Source: an uncultured Bacteroidales bacterium
GTDB lineage: Bacteria > Bacteroidota > Bacteroidia > Bacteroidales > WCHB1-69
NCBI GenBank assembly: GCA_947169105.1
Contig: CAMVOL010000020.1
Span: forward strand, 1-43,518
Length of the DNA stretch: 43,518 nucleotides
Reading direction: 5' to 3'
The notes beneath the pieces were generated by a model. That model was given only the letters and a program-made list of their open reading frames with translations, was not told the origin of the DNA and did not search any database. The translations under genes and the position numbers were made by a program. Below, piece after piece: positions 27,361-34,281 of this stretch (position 1 is its first letter; every line of letters starts with the position of its first letter).

Positions 27361-28176
27361 CTATCCTCCGTATTTTTGTCCCAGTTTCACCATGGCTTGA
27401 GAGCCGTCGTTGCGATACCACGTCCCCATGTTGATTTTCCCTTCACGGAAGGAGCCGATCACCTTTTCGCCAGATGCGGCCTCACAGTCCACCGTGCCGG
27501 GGATCAGGTGGCGCATACGGAACGTCATAGTTCCGTTGCCGTGTGGCTGTCCGTTGCGCATTCCGCCTTCGTAAGTGGCGAATCCCAAATCCAGCACATT
27601 GGAAAAGGAGCTGTTTTCCTGTGTCACCGCTGGCTTTTTTGTTCCTGTTGTCACTATGGGGCTGCTTTCCTGCGGTGTGGGCGTTGGCTGCGCCGTAACT
27701 GGCTGTGGTGTGGCTTTATTATCTGTACCACAAGGTTTTATAAGATAGAGGCAGCTGGCCTGCACCGTTTCCCCTTTCTTGTCTTTGACCACGAGGGTGA
27801 TGGTGGCGGAGCCTTCCGCAAGAAGCCGGACAACGCCCGTAGAGGAGACCATTGCCGCCGTCTCGTTGTCCGATTTCCAGATGTATTCGTAAACGCCCTC
27901 TTCGGGTTTCACGGTGGGCAGCAGCGTGTCCGCCTGCCCAACCTGTAGTTCACGGTTGTGATAGTTGAGCGAGACCGACAACTCCGGTTTGTTGCTGTCC
28001 GTAACGATTGCCTGCACGAACCCCACAATTCCCAATACCGCACTGATGATACCAATCCATATCACCACCTTGGAATTTTGAATTCTGAGAGACAAGCTTT
28101 CCTTTTTTTTCTCTTTTTCAGGTGCTTTTTCCTGTTCCTTCCCTGCTTCCGGAGCCTCTTCGGTCGGTTTCTCCAT
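27361..28176 (-). CDS. Membrane-anchored Ig-like (BIG2) and MORN-repeat protein
   Basis: 271 residues. A Glu/Lys-rich cytoplasmic N-terminus (1-35) is followed by one membrane helix (37-58). Outside lie a bacterial Ig-like group 2 domain (about 66-145, with YIWKSDNETAAMVSSTGVVR and AEGSATITLVV), a Pro/Thr linker (155-190) and two MORN-like units (198-219, YEGGMRNGQPHGNGTMTF; 241-258, GSFREGKINMGTWYRNDG). MORN units usually bind lipid or mediate protein contacts. First gene of the operon, with its -7 box at 28271. It could anchor the other four exported products to the inner membrane. Confidence 0.75.
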   Translation of the reverse strand: MEKPTEEAPEAGKEQEKAPEKEKKKESLSLRIQNSKVVIWIGIISAVLGIVGFVQAIVTDSNKPELSVSLNYHNRELQVGQADTLLPTVKPEEGVYEYIWKSDNETAAMVSSTGVVRLLAEGSATITLVVKDKKGETVQASCLYLIKPCGTDNKATPQPVTAQPTPTPQESSPIVTTGTKKPAVTQENSSFSNVLDLGFATYEGGMRNGQPHGNGTMTFRMRHLIPGTVDCEAASGEKVIGSFREGKINMGTWYRNDGSQAMVKLGQKYGG

Positions 28177-28270
28177 AACAATATTTTGTCTAAATTAGTG
28201 ACATACAATACTATTTATTCTCTTTCAACAACGAGGAAACCCCATTGTTATAAGAACAAATTCAAGGGTG

Positions 28271-28278
28271 CAAAAATA
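28271..28278 (-). promoter_or_regulatory. -7 box TATTTTTG of the PEGA operon
   Basis: Exact TAnnTTTG match on the minus strand, 94 nt upstream of the ATG at 28176, the longest leader seen here. It borders the GC-rich element at 28290-28445. Confidence 0.65.
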
Positions 28279-28289
28279 CAATATTTTTT

Positions 28290-28445
28290 CAGTGAAAAAT
28301 ACAGGGTTACGCAAACAAGGGGGGACGGATGCCTATATATAGTAGAGACGAAATGATGATGATTATTCGTCGGTGATTTTCGGCCGTATCGCCTTCTCCA
28401 CCCGGAAGTCGCCGACGCAAGCGCGGCGCAGCGGATGCAAAAACT
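28290..28445. repeat. GC-rich intergenic element, possible dispersed repeat or gene remnant
   Basis: The 28177-28447 gap has no complete gene. Within it about 28367-28440 is strikingly GC-rich against its AT-rich surroundings. On the minus strand it is open in two frames: one reads on from the ATPase stop (ASAAPRLRRRLPGGEGDTAE), another reads HPLRRACVGDFRVEKAIRP and stops near 28365. The codon-like texture without a start suggests a gene remnant or a mobile repeat carrying a short reading frame. Multi-copy status cannot be judged from one window. Confidence 0.4.
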
Positions 28446-28447
28446 TT

Positions 28448-29761
28448 CTACATATCCTCAAGAGAGTATGCTTGTAGCGTCAGGTTGTATTTCCCGAAGT
28501 CGCTGGATGGCAATGAGTTCACTTTTTTCTCAAGTTCTGAAAAACTAATCTTTTTGGGATTGCGTTTGATTTCAGCCGCAATGCCGGTGCCCTCAAACTC
28601 ATTCAGCGCCAACATGTCAATTTCGCTCTCTCCTTTGCGATTCCACCAGTTCCCCACTACGGTGAATGCGCCTGACTCCATGGCCTTGGCCTGGAAATAT
28701 TGTTCCAACGTCCTGCCTGTGAATTGTTCGTAATGCTCGCCCATATTTTGGCGCAAGGCCGCCATCAATTGCCGCTCAATCAGTGACTGGTGCGGCCATA
28801 TAAAGCGGAACCAAAACCGCAGGAACTGGTCGGAAATCTCGTAGGAGGTCGTTTTGCTGTTGGGTTTGGCCAGCAAGGGTTTTCTTCTCACCACAAGATG
28901 GAAGTTGGCCTCCAAGTTTTGCAGAAACGTCCCCATATCCTTCTGCATAGCACCGTCAATCTCACTCCGTTTGGTCAACCCGCCCGCAATCAACTGCAAG
29001 ATGGAGAAATAAGTGTTGCCCTCGTCGCCAAACTCCTGATTCAGCAGGTCTCGGCCTTCCGAGAGAAAATAGGAGTCGGGGCGGCACACATAGTTGAGCA
29101 TCTTTTCTTTGGTAAAACAGCGTGCATCCATCAACAATTCCACATACTTGGCCACCCCGCCCGTAATCATATAGAGACACAGCAGGTCTTCGTTGCCATA
29201 ATCCGGCTTGTGGTCGCGCAGAATCTGTTTCAGCACCTCGATTCTGAACGGAAGCAAGGTGAGCTTCGAGGTGGGACGGCCATACAACGGCTCGTTCTCG
29301 TCCTCAAAAATCCGTTTCATCAGCGATCGGATGCTTCCTGATACCACCAGATGCAGTTGTGAATTTCGGTGATAGCGGTCCCATAAATCCTGTATTTCGC
29401 TGAAAATGGAGGGATTCACTTTGTACAAATTCTGAAATTCGTCAATAAATACGGTGAAATGACGCTGCAATGAAGCCTTCATAATCATTTCAAACAGATC
29501 TCGGAAGTGCGTGGCTTGGCCAAAAATTGGGATGCCCAACTGCTCTTCAAGCACCTGCTGGAATTTTTGGCATAACACCGCCTCACTGTCTTTAGAGACG
29601 AAGAGATAAGCCATTGTATTTCCCTTCAATGCGTTGAGAATCAGCGATGTTTTTCCCACTCGCCGTCTGCCCGTCAATACGGTGAAAACTCCTGTTTGCT
29701 CTGCCTGCCGCTCGTTCTGTTGCAGCAAGTCCATCTCAATTTCCCTGTCGTAGAACTTCAT
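28448..29761 (-). CDS. Archaeal-type AAA ATPase with C-terminal DUF234/PD-(D/E)XK-like domain
   Basis: 437 residues. An STAND-like/archaeal ATPase domain with Walker A GRRRVGKTS (31-39), Walker B FTVFIDEFQ (102-110) and VVSGSIRSLM (sensor-like, 139-148). A winged-helix stretch lies near 250-300. The C-terminus (about 345-437) has Glu353 in the LEQYF helix, Asp382 in SEIDMLAL (379-386) and AEIKRN (396-401) with Glu397-x-Lys399, the spacing of a PD-(D/E)XK nuclease core, as proposed for DUF234. The role of such ATPases is largely unknown; DNA-related or defence functions are suspected. The gene stands alone. An inverted repeat covers its start codon. Confidence 0.85.
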   Translation of the reverse strand: MKFYDREIEMDLLQQNERQAEQTGVFTVLTGRRRVGKTSLILNALKGNTMAYLFVSKDSEAVLCQKFQQVLEEQLGIPIFGQATHFRDLFEMIMKASLQRHFTVFIDEFQNLYKVNPSIFSEIQDLWDRYHRNSQLHLVVSGSIRSLMKRIFEDENEPLYGRPTSKLTLLPFRIEVLKQILRDHKPDYGNEDLLCLYMITGGVAKYVELLMDARCFTKEKMLNYVCRPDSYFLSEGRDLLNQEFGDEGNTYFSILQLIAGGLTKRSEIDGAMQKDMGTFLQNLEANFHLVVRRKPLLAKPNSKTTSYEISDQFLRFWFRFIWPHQSLIERQLMAALRQNMGEHYEQFTGRTLEQYFQAKAMESGAFTVVGNWWNRKGESEIDMLALNEFEGTGIAAEIKRNPKKISFSELEKKVNSLPSSDFGKYNLTLQAYSLEDM

Positions 29762-29782
29762 ATATAAATGTTTATTTATATA
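29761..29782. promoter_or_regulatory. 9-bp inverted repeat at the start codon of the AAA ATPase gene
   Basis: TATATAAAT (29761-29769) and ATTTATATA (29774-29782) are perfect inverse copies around a 4-nt loop. The repeat begins at the first base of the start codon on the minus strand and lies in the leader. It could be an operator or an RNA hairpin that hides the start. Confidence 0.6.
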
Positions 29783-29806
29783 AATTGTCGTTTATGTTTT
29801 GCGCGG

Positions 29807-29814
29807 CAAAGGTA
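29807..29814 (-). promoter_or_regulatory. -7 box TACCTTTG of the AAA ATPase gene
   Basis: Exact TAnnTTTG match on the minus strand, 45 nt upstream of the ATG at 29761 and upstream of the inverted repeat. Confidence 0.7.
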
Positions 29815-29824
29815 CGAATAAATT

Positions 29825-29852
29825 GAAAATGGAAAATGGAAAATTGAAAATT
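29825..29852. repeat. Heptanucleotide satellite, 4 units GAAAATG/GAAAATT
   Basis: Four 7-bp units on the plus strand, same family as at 1343, 31789 and 35228. It sits upstream of the ATPase promoter and, unlike the other arrays, does not adjoin a stop codon. Confidence 0.8.
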
Positions 29853-29866
29853 TGGTGGAAAGGAGG

Positions 29867-29896
29867 TTCCGTTGCGAGCGTAGCGCAGCAACGGAA
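29867..29896. repeat. Inverted repeat TTCCGTTGC/GCAACGGAA
   Basis: 9-bp arms at 29867-29875 and 29888-29896 with a 12-nt GC-rich loop (GAGCGTAGCGCA). No T run follows on either strand, so it is not a standard terminator. It may be a REP-like element. Confidence 0.5.
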
Positions 29897-29913
29897 TGGT
29901 GTAGCATAGTAGC

Positions 29914-29958
29914 AAAAAAATCGCCCCCTTCGGACGAATGTTCTTCCAAAGGGGGCGA
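29914..29958 (-). terminator. Intrinsic terminator of pta
   Basis: TCGCCCCCTT (29921-29930) pairs with AAGGGGGCGA (29949-29958), and on the minus strand seven T follow (29920-29914). It lies 27 nt after the pta stop. Confidence 0.88.
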
Positions 29959-29984
29959 CGTTTGGGGTGGAACCCCCCCGTTTG

Positions 29985-30998
29985 TTACTTTCTGGCTGCG
30001 GCTTCGGCCTGGCAGGCGGTGACAGCCACAGTGCTGACGATGTCCTCCACGGAGCAGCCGCGGGAGAGGTCGTTGATCGGGGCGGCCATACCCTGCATGA
30101 CGGGGCCTACCGCTTCGGCACCGGCGAAACGCTGCACCAGCTTGTAAGCGATGTTGCCGGTCTCGAGCGACGGGAACACCAGCACGTTGGCGCGGCCCGC
30201 GACGGGGCTACCGGGGGCTTTGCTGGCACCTACCGACGGGATGATGGCGGCATCGGCCTGCAACTCACCGTCGATGAGAAGGTTCGGATCCATTTCCTTG
30301 GCGATGCGGGTGGCGTTCACCACGCGGTCCACCAGCTCGTGTTTGGCCGAACCCTTCGTGGAGAAGCTCAGCATAGCCACACGGGGCTCTTCGATGCAGG
30401 CGATGTTCTTGGCGGTCTGTGCCGTGATGACGGCAATCTGAGCCAACTTGTTCTCGTCGGTGTTCGGGTCGGCGGCGCAGTCGGCGAAGACCATCACGCC
30501 GTCCTGTCCCCACTTCTTGTCCTGGAAGATCATGATGAAAGCACCGGAGACGACGGAAACGCCGGGGAGGGTCTTCACAATCTGGAAGGCGGGACGGAGG
30601 ACGTTGCCCGTGGAGTTCTGGGCACCAGCCACTTCGCCGTCCACTTCCTTATTCTTGATAAGAAGGGTAGCCAGGTACAGCGGATCCTGCACCAGCTTCA
30701 TCGCTTCGTCCATCTGCATGCCCTTGCTCTTACGGATTTCGCAAAGCATCTCGGCATAGAACTGCTGTTTCGGGTTGTTCTTCGGGTCGATGATGGTGGC
30801 GCTGCCGATGTTCTTCAGTCCGAATTCGGCGGCTTTGCCGTTAATCACTTCGGGGTTGCCCAAAAGGACAATCTGTGCGATTTTCTCTCCGATGATGCGG
30901 TCGGCGGCCTTGAGGGTTCTGTCTTCCTCGCCTTCAGCCAAGACGATACGCCGGTTGTACTTGCGGGCGTTTTCTTTGATTTGGTCAATTAAATTCAT
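29985..30998 (-). CDS. pta: Phosphate acetyltransferase
   Basis: 337 residues, the length of the single-domain Pta. It converts acetyl-CoA and phosphate to acetyl phosphate and CoA for acetate formation. Recognised from RIVLAEGEEDRTLKAADRI near the start, LVQDPLYLATLLIKNKEVDG, GAQNSTGNVLRPAFQIVKT, MIFQDKKWGQDGVMVFADCA, the SFSTKGSAKHELVDRV stretch, SPVAGRANVLVFPSLETGN and the C-terminal GPVMQGMAAPINDLSRGCS. The usual partner ackA is not adjacent here: the gene is monocistronic, with its own promoter at 31046 and terminator at 29914. Confidence 0.97.
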   Translation of the reverse strand: MNLIDQIKENARKYNRRIVLAEGEEDRTLKAADRIIGEKIAQIVLLGNPEVINGKAAEFGLKNIGSATIIDPKNNPKQQFYAEMLCEIRKSKGMQMDEAMKLVQDPLYLATLLIKNKEVDGEVAGAQNSTGNVLRPAFQIVKTLPGVSVVSGAFIMIFQDKKWGQDGVMVFADCAADPNTDENKLAQIAVITAQTAKNIACIEEPRVAMLSFSTKGSAKHELVDRVVNATRIAKEMDPNLLIDGELQADAAIIPSVGASKAPGSPVAGRANVLVFPSLETGNIAYKLVQRFAGAEAVGPVMQGMAAPINDLSRGCSVEDIVSTVAVTACQAEAAARK

Positions 30999-31045
30999 GG
31001 TTGGATATTTTAAATTAGATAATTAGAATTTCCCAATCGGGGCGG

Positions 31046-31053
31046 CAAAGGTA
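31046..31053 (-). promoter_or_regulatory. -7 box TACCTTTG of pta
   Basis: Exact match on the minus strand, 47 nt upstream of the ATG at 30998. Confidence 0.72.
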
Positions 31054-31061
31054 CAAAAAAA

Positions 31062-31165
31062 GTTGCAAGTTTATTAGGTTGCAAGTTTATCAAGTTGCAA
31101 GTTTGTCAAGTAAAAGATTTCATAACTTTATAAACTTGATAAACTTTATGAACTTTATAAACTAT
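31062..31165. repeat. AT-rich satellite with three 16-bp units and a 14-bp inverted copy
   Basis: Three head-to-tail 16-bp units beginning GTTGCAAGTTT (31062-31077, 31078-31093, 31094-31109) are followed by AACTTT-type repeats. AAGTTTATCAAGTT (31083-31096) has a perfect inverted copy at 31133-31146, so a hairpin is possible. It fills the gap between the divergent pta and 31200 promoters. Confidence 0.75.
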
Positions 31166-31169
31166 GTTG

Positions 31170-31177
31170 TATCTTTG
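31170..31177 (+). promoter_or_regulatory. -7 box TATCTTTG of the 31200 gene
   Basis: Exact TAnnTTTG match, 22 nt before the ATG at 31200. It rules out the in-frame TTG at 31164 as start. Confidence 0.7.
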
Positions 31178-31199
31178 CCGCTCTTTTTTGACAGATAAA

Positions 31200-31790
31200 A
31201 TGAAGCAGAAATACTTTCTCATCATTCTAATAATCAGCTTATTGTCGGTATTTTCCGCCTGTTCGCTCTCTCGGGCGGTGCAGATGACCAACTGCGACTA
31301 CTCCTTCCACGGCATCACCGGCCTTTCGTGGGCGGGCATCAACTTCGGCACCACCAGCACCGACCAGTCGAAACTGGGTGCCGGCACGTTGGCAAAGTGC
31401 GCCAAAGCCATTGCCAACAAGGACTACACCACCACCATCGGCATCACCCTTGAGGTAAAGAACCCCGACAAACGCGTGGCCTCCATCGCCGGCTTTGACT
31501 ACGTGATTCTCTACCAGAACAAAGAAATCGCCTCCGGCGTCAGCATCAACAAGGAGGACATCGTCGTGCCCGCCCACGGCAGCACCATCATCCCGATGAA
31601 CTTCTCCATCGACATCACCGACGTCATCAACTTCAAGTCGATGAAGGCCGTCGAAAATACCCTCCATTTCCTCGGTGAAGTGAAAAAGCTCGGCGACAAC
31701 GACACTGACTTCGCCATCAAACTCCGCCCCCACATCCGCGTTGGCAAAACCGTCACCAAAGGGGCCTATATTCCCATCCGGAGCATTTGA
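31200..31790 (+). CDS. LEA type 2-like lipoprotein
   Basis: 196 residues from the ATG at 31200. The lipoprotein signal is LLSVFSAC. The mature part resembles a water-stress/LEA14 (LEA_2) beta-sandwich: TTIGITLEVKNPDKRVASIAG, FDYVILYQNKEIASGVS, and VVPAHGSTIIPMNFSIDITD, i.e. a strand with an NP turn, then a strand carrying -IA-G-, then a V-P-H-T strand. Such proteins sit in the periplasm; a molecular role is not known. The stop codon (31788-31790) is also the first bases of a heptanucleotide satellite. The TonB receptor gene lies 104 nt downstream and may share the transcript. Confidence 0.72.
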   Translation: MKQKYFLIILIISLLSVFSACSLSRAVQMTNCDYSFHGITGLSWAGINFGTTSTDQSKLGAGTLAKCAKAIANKDYTTTIGITLEVKNPDKRVASIAGFDYVILYQNKEIASGVSINKEDIVVPAHGSTIIPMNFSIDITDVINFKSMKAVENTLHFLGEVKKLGDNDTDFAIKLRPHIRVGKTVTKGAYIPIRSI

Positions 31791-31830
31791 AAATTGAGAA
31801 TTGAAAATTGAGAATTGAAAACTGAAAACT
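31789..31830. repeat. Heptanucleotide satellite, 6 units starting in a stop codon
   Basis: Six 7-bp units: GAAAATT, GAGAATT, GAAAATT, GAGAATT, GAAAACT, GAAAACT. The first unit starts with the GA of the TGA stop codon of the 31200 gene. Confidence 0.88.
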
Positions 31831-31842
31831 ATACCTCGTTGA

Positions 31843-31886
31843 ACCCCATAGGGGTGAGAGATTATAAACGGGTGTGAAACGCCCGT
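31843..31886 (+). repeat. Two-hairpin element upstream of the TonB receptor gene
   Basis: ACCCC-ATA-GGGGT (31843-31855), then ACGGGTG-TGAAA-CGCCCGT (31868-31886, 7-bp stem with one G-U). It lies 9 nt upstream of the receptor ATG at 31895. The orderly layout suggests a repeated element or a leader structure. Confidence 0.5.
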
Positions 31887-31894
31887 ATATAACG

Positions 31895-34279
31895 ATGAAT
31901 ACCAAACGTTTCATATTAATCCTATTACTAATCGCTTTCGTCGCCACGGCGATGGGGCAGCGATATACCGTGTCCGGAATCCTGAAGGACGGCTCCAACG
32001 GCGAGACGATGAAGAACATCCTCGTGGCGCTGATTCCCGTGGAGAACCAGACCCAATCCATCACCAACTTTTCGAACCAGTCGGGATTCTATTCCGTGAC
32101 GGCCCCGAAAGGGCAGTACATCCTGCAAATCCTCTATATGGGTTATAAAACCATCAACGATACTGTTGATTTACAGCAAAATACGATCCTCAATTACGAA
32201 CTCGTGCCCGAGGCTGTGATGACCGATGAGGTGGTGGTGAGTGAAAAGGCTGCCGACCACAATGTCACCAGTGCGCAGGTGGGTAAGATGGAGATGAAAA
32301 TCGAGACCATCAAGGCACTGCCGGCTCTGTTCGGGGAGGTTGATGTGCTGAAGTCCATCCAGCTGCTGCCCGGCATCCAGTCGGGCGGTGAGGGCAACAC
32401 CGGCTTTTACGTGCGCGGCGGCGGCTCCGACCAGAACCTCGTGCTTCTGGACGAGTGCACGATTTACAACGCGGGCCACCTGTTCGGCTTCTTCTCCGTC
32501 TTCAACGCCGATGCCGTCAAGAACGTGGAGATCACCAAATCGGGGATGCCGGCCTACTACGGCGGCCGCCTTGCCTCCGTGCTCGACGTGGCCCAGAAGG
32601 AGGGTAACATGAAGAAGTTCGAAGTCGATGGCGGCCTCGGAATCATCTTCTCCCGCCTCACTGTGCAAGGCCCTATCAAAAAGGATGTCTGCTCGTTCAT
32701 CGTCTCCGCCCGCAGAACCTATATTGACGTGCTTGTCCAGCCATTCCTCAAAAAAACCTCGCCGCTCAAAGGCACCAAGTTCTATTTTTACGACCTGAAC
32801 GCCAAGCTGAACGTTATCATCAACAACAAGCACCGGCTGTTCATCGGCGGCTACTACGGCAACGATGTTTACGGCTTCAAATCGACCACCGGGCAGACGC
32901 GGGCGCAGTTCCGCTGGGGCAACGCCGCCGCCTCGCTCCGCTGGAACTACATCATCACACCGCAGCTGTTCCTTAACACCACCTTCGCCTTCACCAACTA
33001 CGACTTCGGCACCACCATGGGGCTCGACATCTATACGATGGAGATGACCTCAGGCGTTCGCGACATCTCCCTGAAGTCGGAGCTTACCTATACGCCCGCC
33101 TTCCCCCACGAGTTCAAGTTCGGTGTACACTACATCTTCCACACCTTTTTCCCGAACAAGATGGCCGTGGATGCCGGCATCAGCGACCTTTCCCTCCCCA
33201 ACGTGGATCCCTATTACGCCCATGAACTCGCCATCTACGCCAACGACGAGTTCGACCTCTTCCCGTGGTGGAAAATCAACGCCGGACTGCGCTACTCCCA
33301 CTTCGAGTTCATCGGTCCTTTCAAGCGGTTTGTCTTCGACGATTACGGCATCCTCACCGACTCCATTCTATACAAGCCCGGACAAATCATCAAGCAGTAC
33401 AACGGTTTGGAGCCGCGCCTTTCCATGCGTTTCAAAGTGGCGGAATACACCTCCATTAAAGCGTCCTATACCCTTAATTACCAGTATCTTCACCAAGTTG
33501 CCTTGGCCACTATCTCCCTCCCCACCGACGTATGGATGCCCTCCACTGAAATCGTGAAGCCGCAAATCGGCCATCAGGTCTCCCTCGGGGTCTATCAGAA
33601 CTTCCGCCAAAATATGTTCGAAACCTATATCGACCTCTATTACAAGCACATGAACAATCTGGTGGAATACAAAGACGGCATCAACATCAACGACATCAAC
33701 CAGAATGCCGACCAGATGTACGTTTTCGGAAAAGGTTGGTCGTACGGCGCGGAGTTCTTCGTGAAGAAGGCCATCGGGCGTTTCACCGGCTTCATCGGAT
33801 ACACGCTGTCGTTCACCCAGCGGAAGTTCGACGACCTGAACGGAGGCAAGCCCTTCTATGCCAAGTACGACCGTCGCCACGATGTCTCCATCAACCTCAG
33901 TTACGAAATCATCCCGCACAAACTGAACGTGTCGGCGGTGTGGGTCTTCGCCACTGGCAACACGATGACCATCCCCATCGGCTACTACTTCATCTGCGGC
34001 TCCCTCGCCACCGAGTACAGCGACCGCAACGCCTACCGTCTCAAGCCGTACCACCGTCTCGACCTCTCCCTCAACTGGACCATCGTGAAGAAAAAACGGT
34101 TCGAGACAGGGCTCAACTTCTCGGTTTACAATGTTTATAATAGAAAGAATCCTTTCTTTATCTTCTTTGAAACGCAAACGAATTATGTGGAAGGCCAGTC
34201 ATTTGATATGACCACCAAGGCCTACCAGATGAGTCTCTTCCCCATCCTGCCCTCCATCACATGGAATTTCAAATTCTAA
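31895..34279 (+). CDS. TonB-dependent receptor with N-terminal carboxypeptidase-regulatory domain
   Basis: 794 residues from the ATG at 31895 (the GTG at 31874 is an alternative without a signal). Signal peptide 1-21 (TAMGQ). An N-terminal CarboxypepD_reg-like domain (about 23-105, YTVSGILKDGSNGETMKN, GFYSVTAPKGQYILQI) precedes the plug (about 115-225: GFYVRGGGSDQNLVLLDE, FFSVFNADAVKNVEI, YYGGRLASVLDV) and a 22-strand type barrel ending in Phe (ITWNFKF). It should import a ligand by TonB energy; the ligand is unknown. Its last base precedes the ATG of the DUF4249 gene by 2 nt, so this is a receptor/lipoprotein pair without a SusD-type partner. Confidence 0.95.
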   Translation: MNTKRFILILLLIAFVATAMGQRYTVSGILKDGSNGETMKNILVALIPVENQTQSITNFSNQSGFYSVTAPKGQYILQILYMGYKTINDTVDLQQNTILNYELVPEAVMTDEVVVSEKAADHNVTSAQVGKMEMKIETIKALPALFGEVDVLKSIQLLPGIQSGGEGNTGFYVRGGGSDQNLVLLDECTIYNAGHLFGFFSVFNADAVKNVEITKSGMPAYYGGRLASVLDVAQKEGNMKKFEVDGGLGIIFSRLTVQGPIKKDVCSFIVSARRTYIDVLVQPFLKKTSPLKGTKFYFYDLNAKLNVIINNKHRLFIGGYYGNDVYGFKSTTGQTRAQFRWGNAAASLRWNYIITPQLFLNTTFAFTNYDFGTTMGLDIYTMEMTSGVRDISLKSELTYTPAFPHEFKFGVHYIFHTFFPNKMAVDAGISDLSLPNVDPYYAHELAIYANDEFDLFPWWKINAGLRYSHFEFIGPFKRFVFDDYGILTDSILYKPGQIIKQYNGLEPRLSMRFKVAEYTSIKASYTLNYQYLHQVALATISLPTDVWMPSTEIVKPQIGHQVSLGVYQNFRQNMFETYIDLYYKHMNNLVEYKDGININDINQNADQMYVFGKGWSYGAEFFVKKAIGRFTGFIGYTLSFTQRKFDDLNGGKPFYAKYDRRHDVSINLSYEIIPHKLNVSAVWVFATGNTMTIPIGYYFICGSLATEYSDRNAYRLKPYHRLDLSLNWTIVKKKRFETGLNFSVYNVYNRKNPFFIFFETQTNYVEGQSFDMTTKAYQMSLFPILPSITWNFKF

Positions 34280-34281
34280 TT

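Noticed and set aside
28448-29761. Mobile element or transposase helper (IstB-like ATPase)
   Set aside because: No transposase, terminal repeats or target duplication are near, and the domain order fits the DUF234-type ATPase.
29967-30992. 341-codon plus-strand frame opposite pta
   Set aside because: Nearly the same span as pta, which is unmistakable; His/Gly/Val-rich shadow.
29985-30998. Missing ackA as a deletion
   Set aside because: pta has its own promoter and terminator, so ackA is probably elsewhere; nothing in the window shows a loss.
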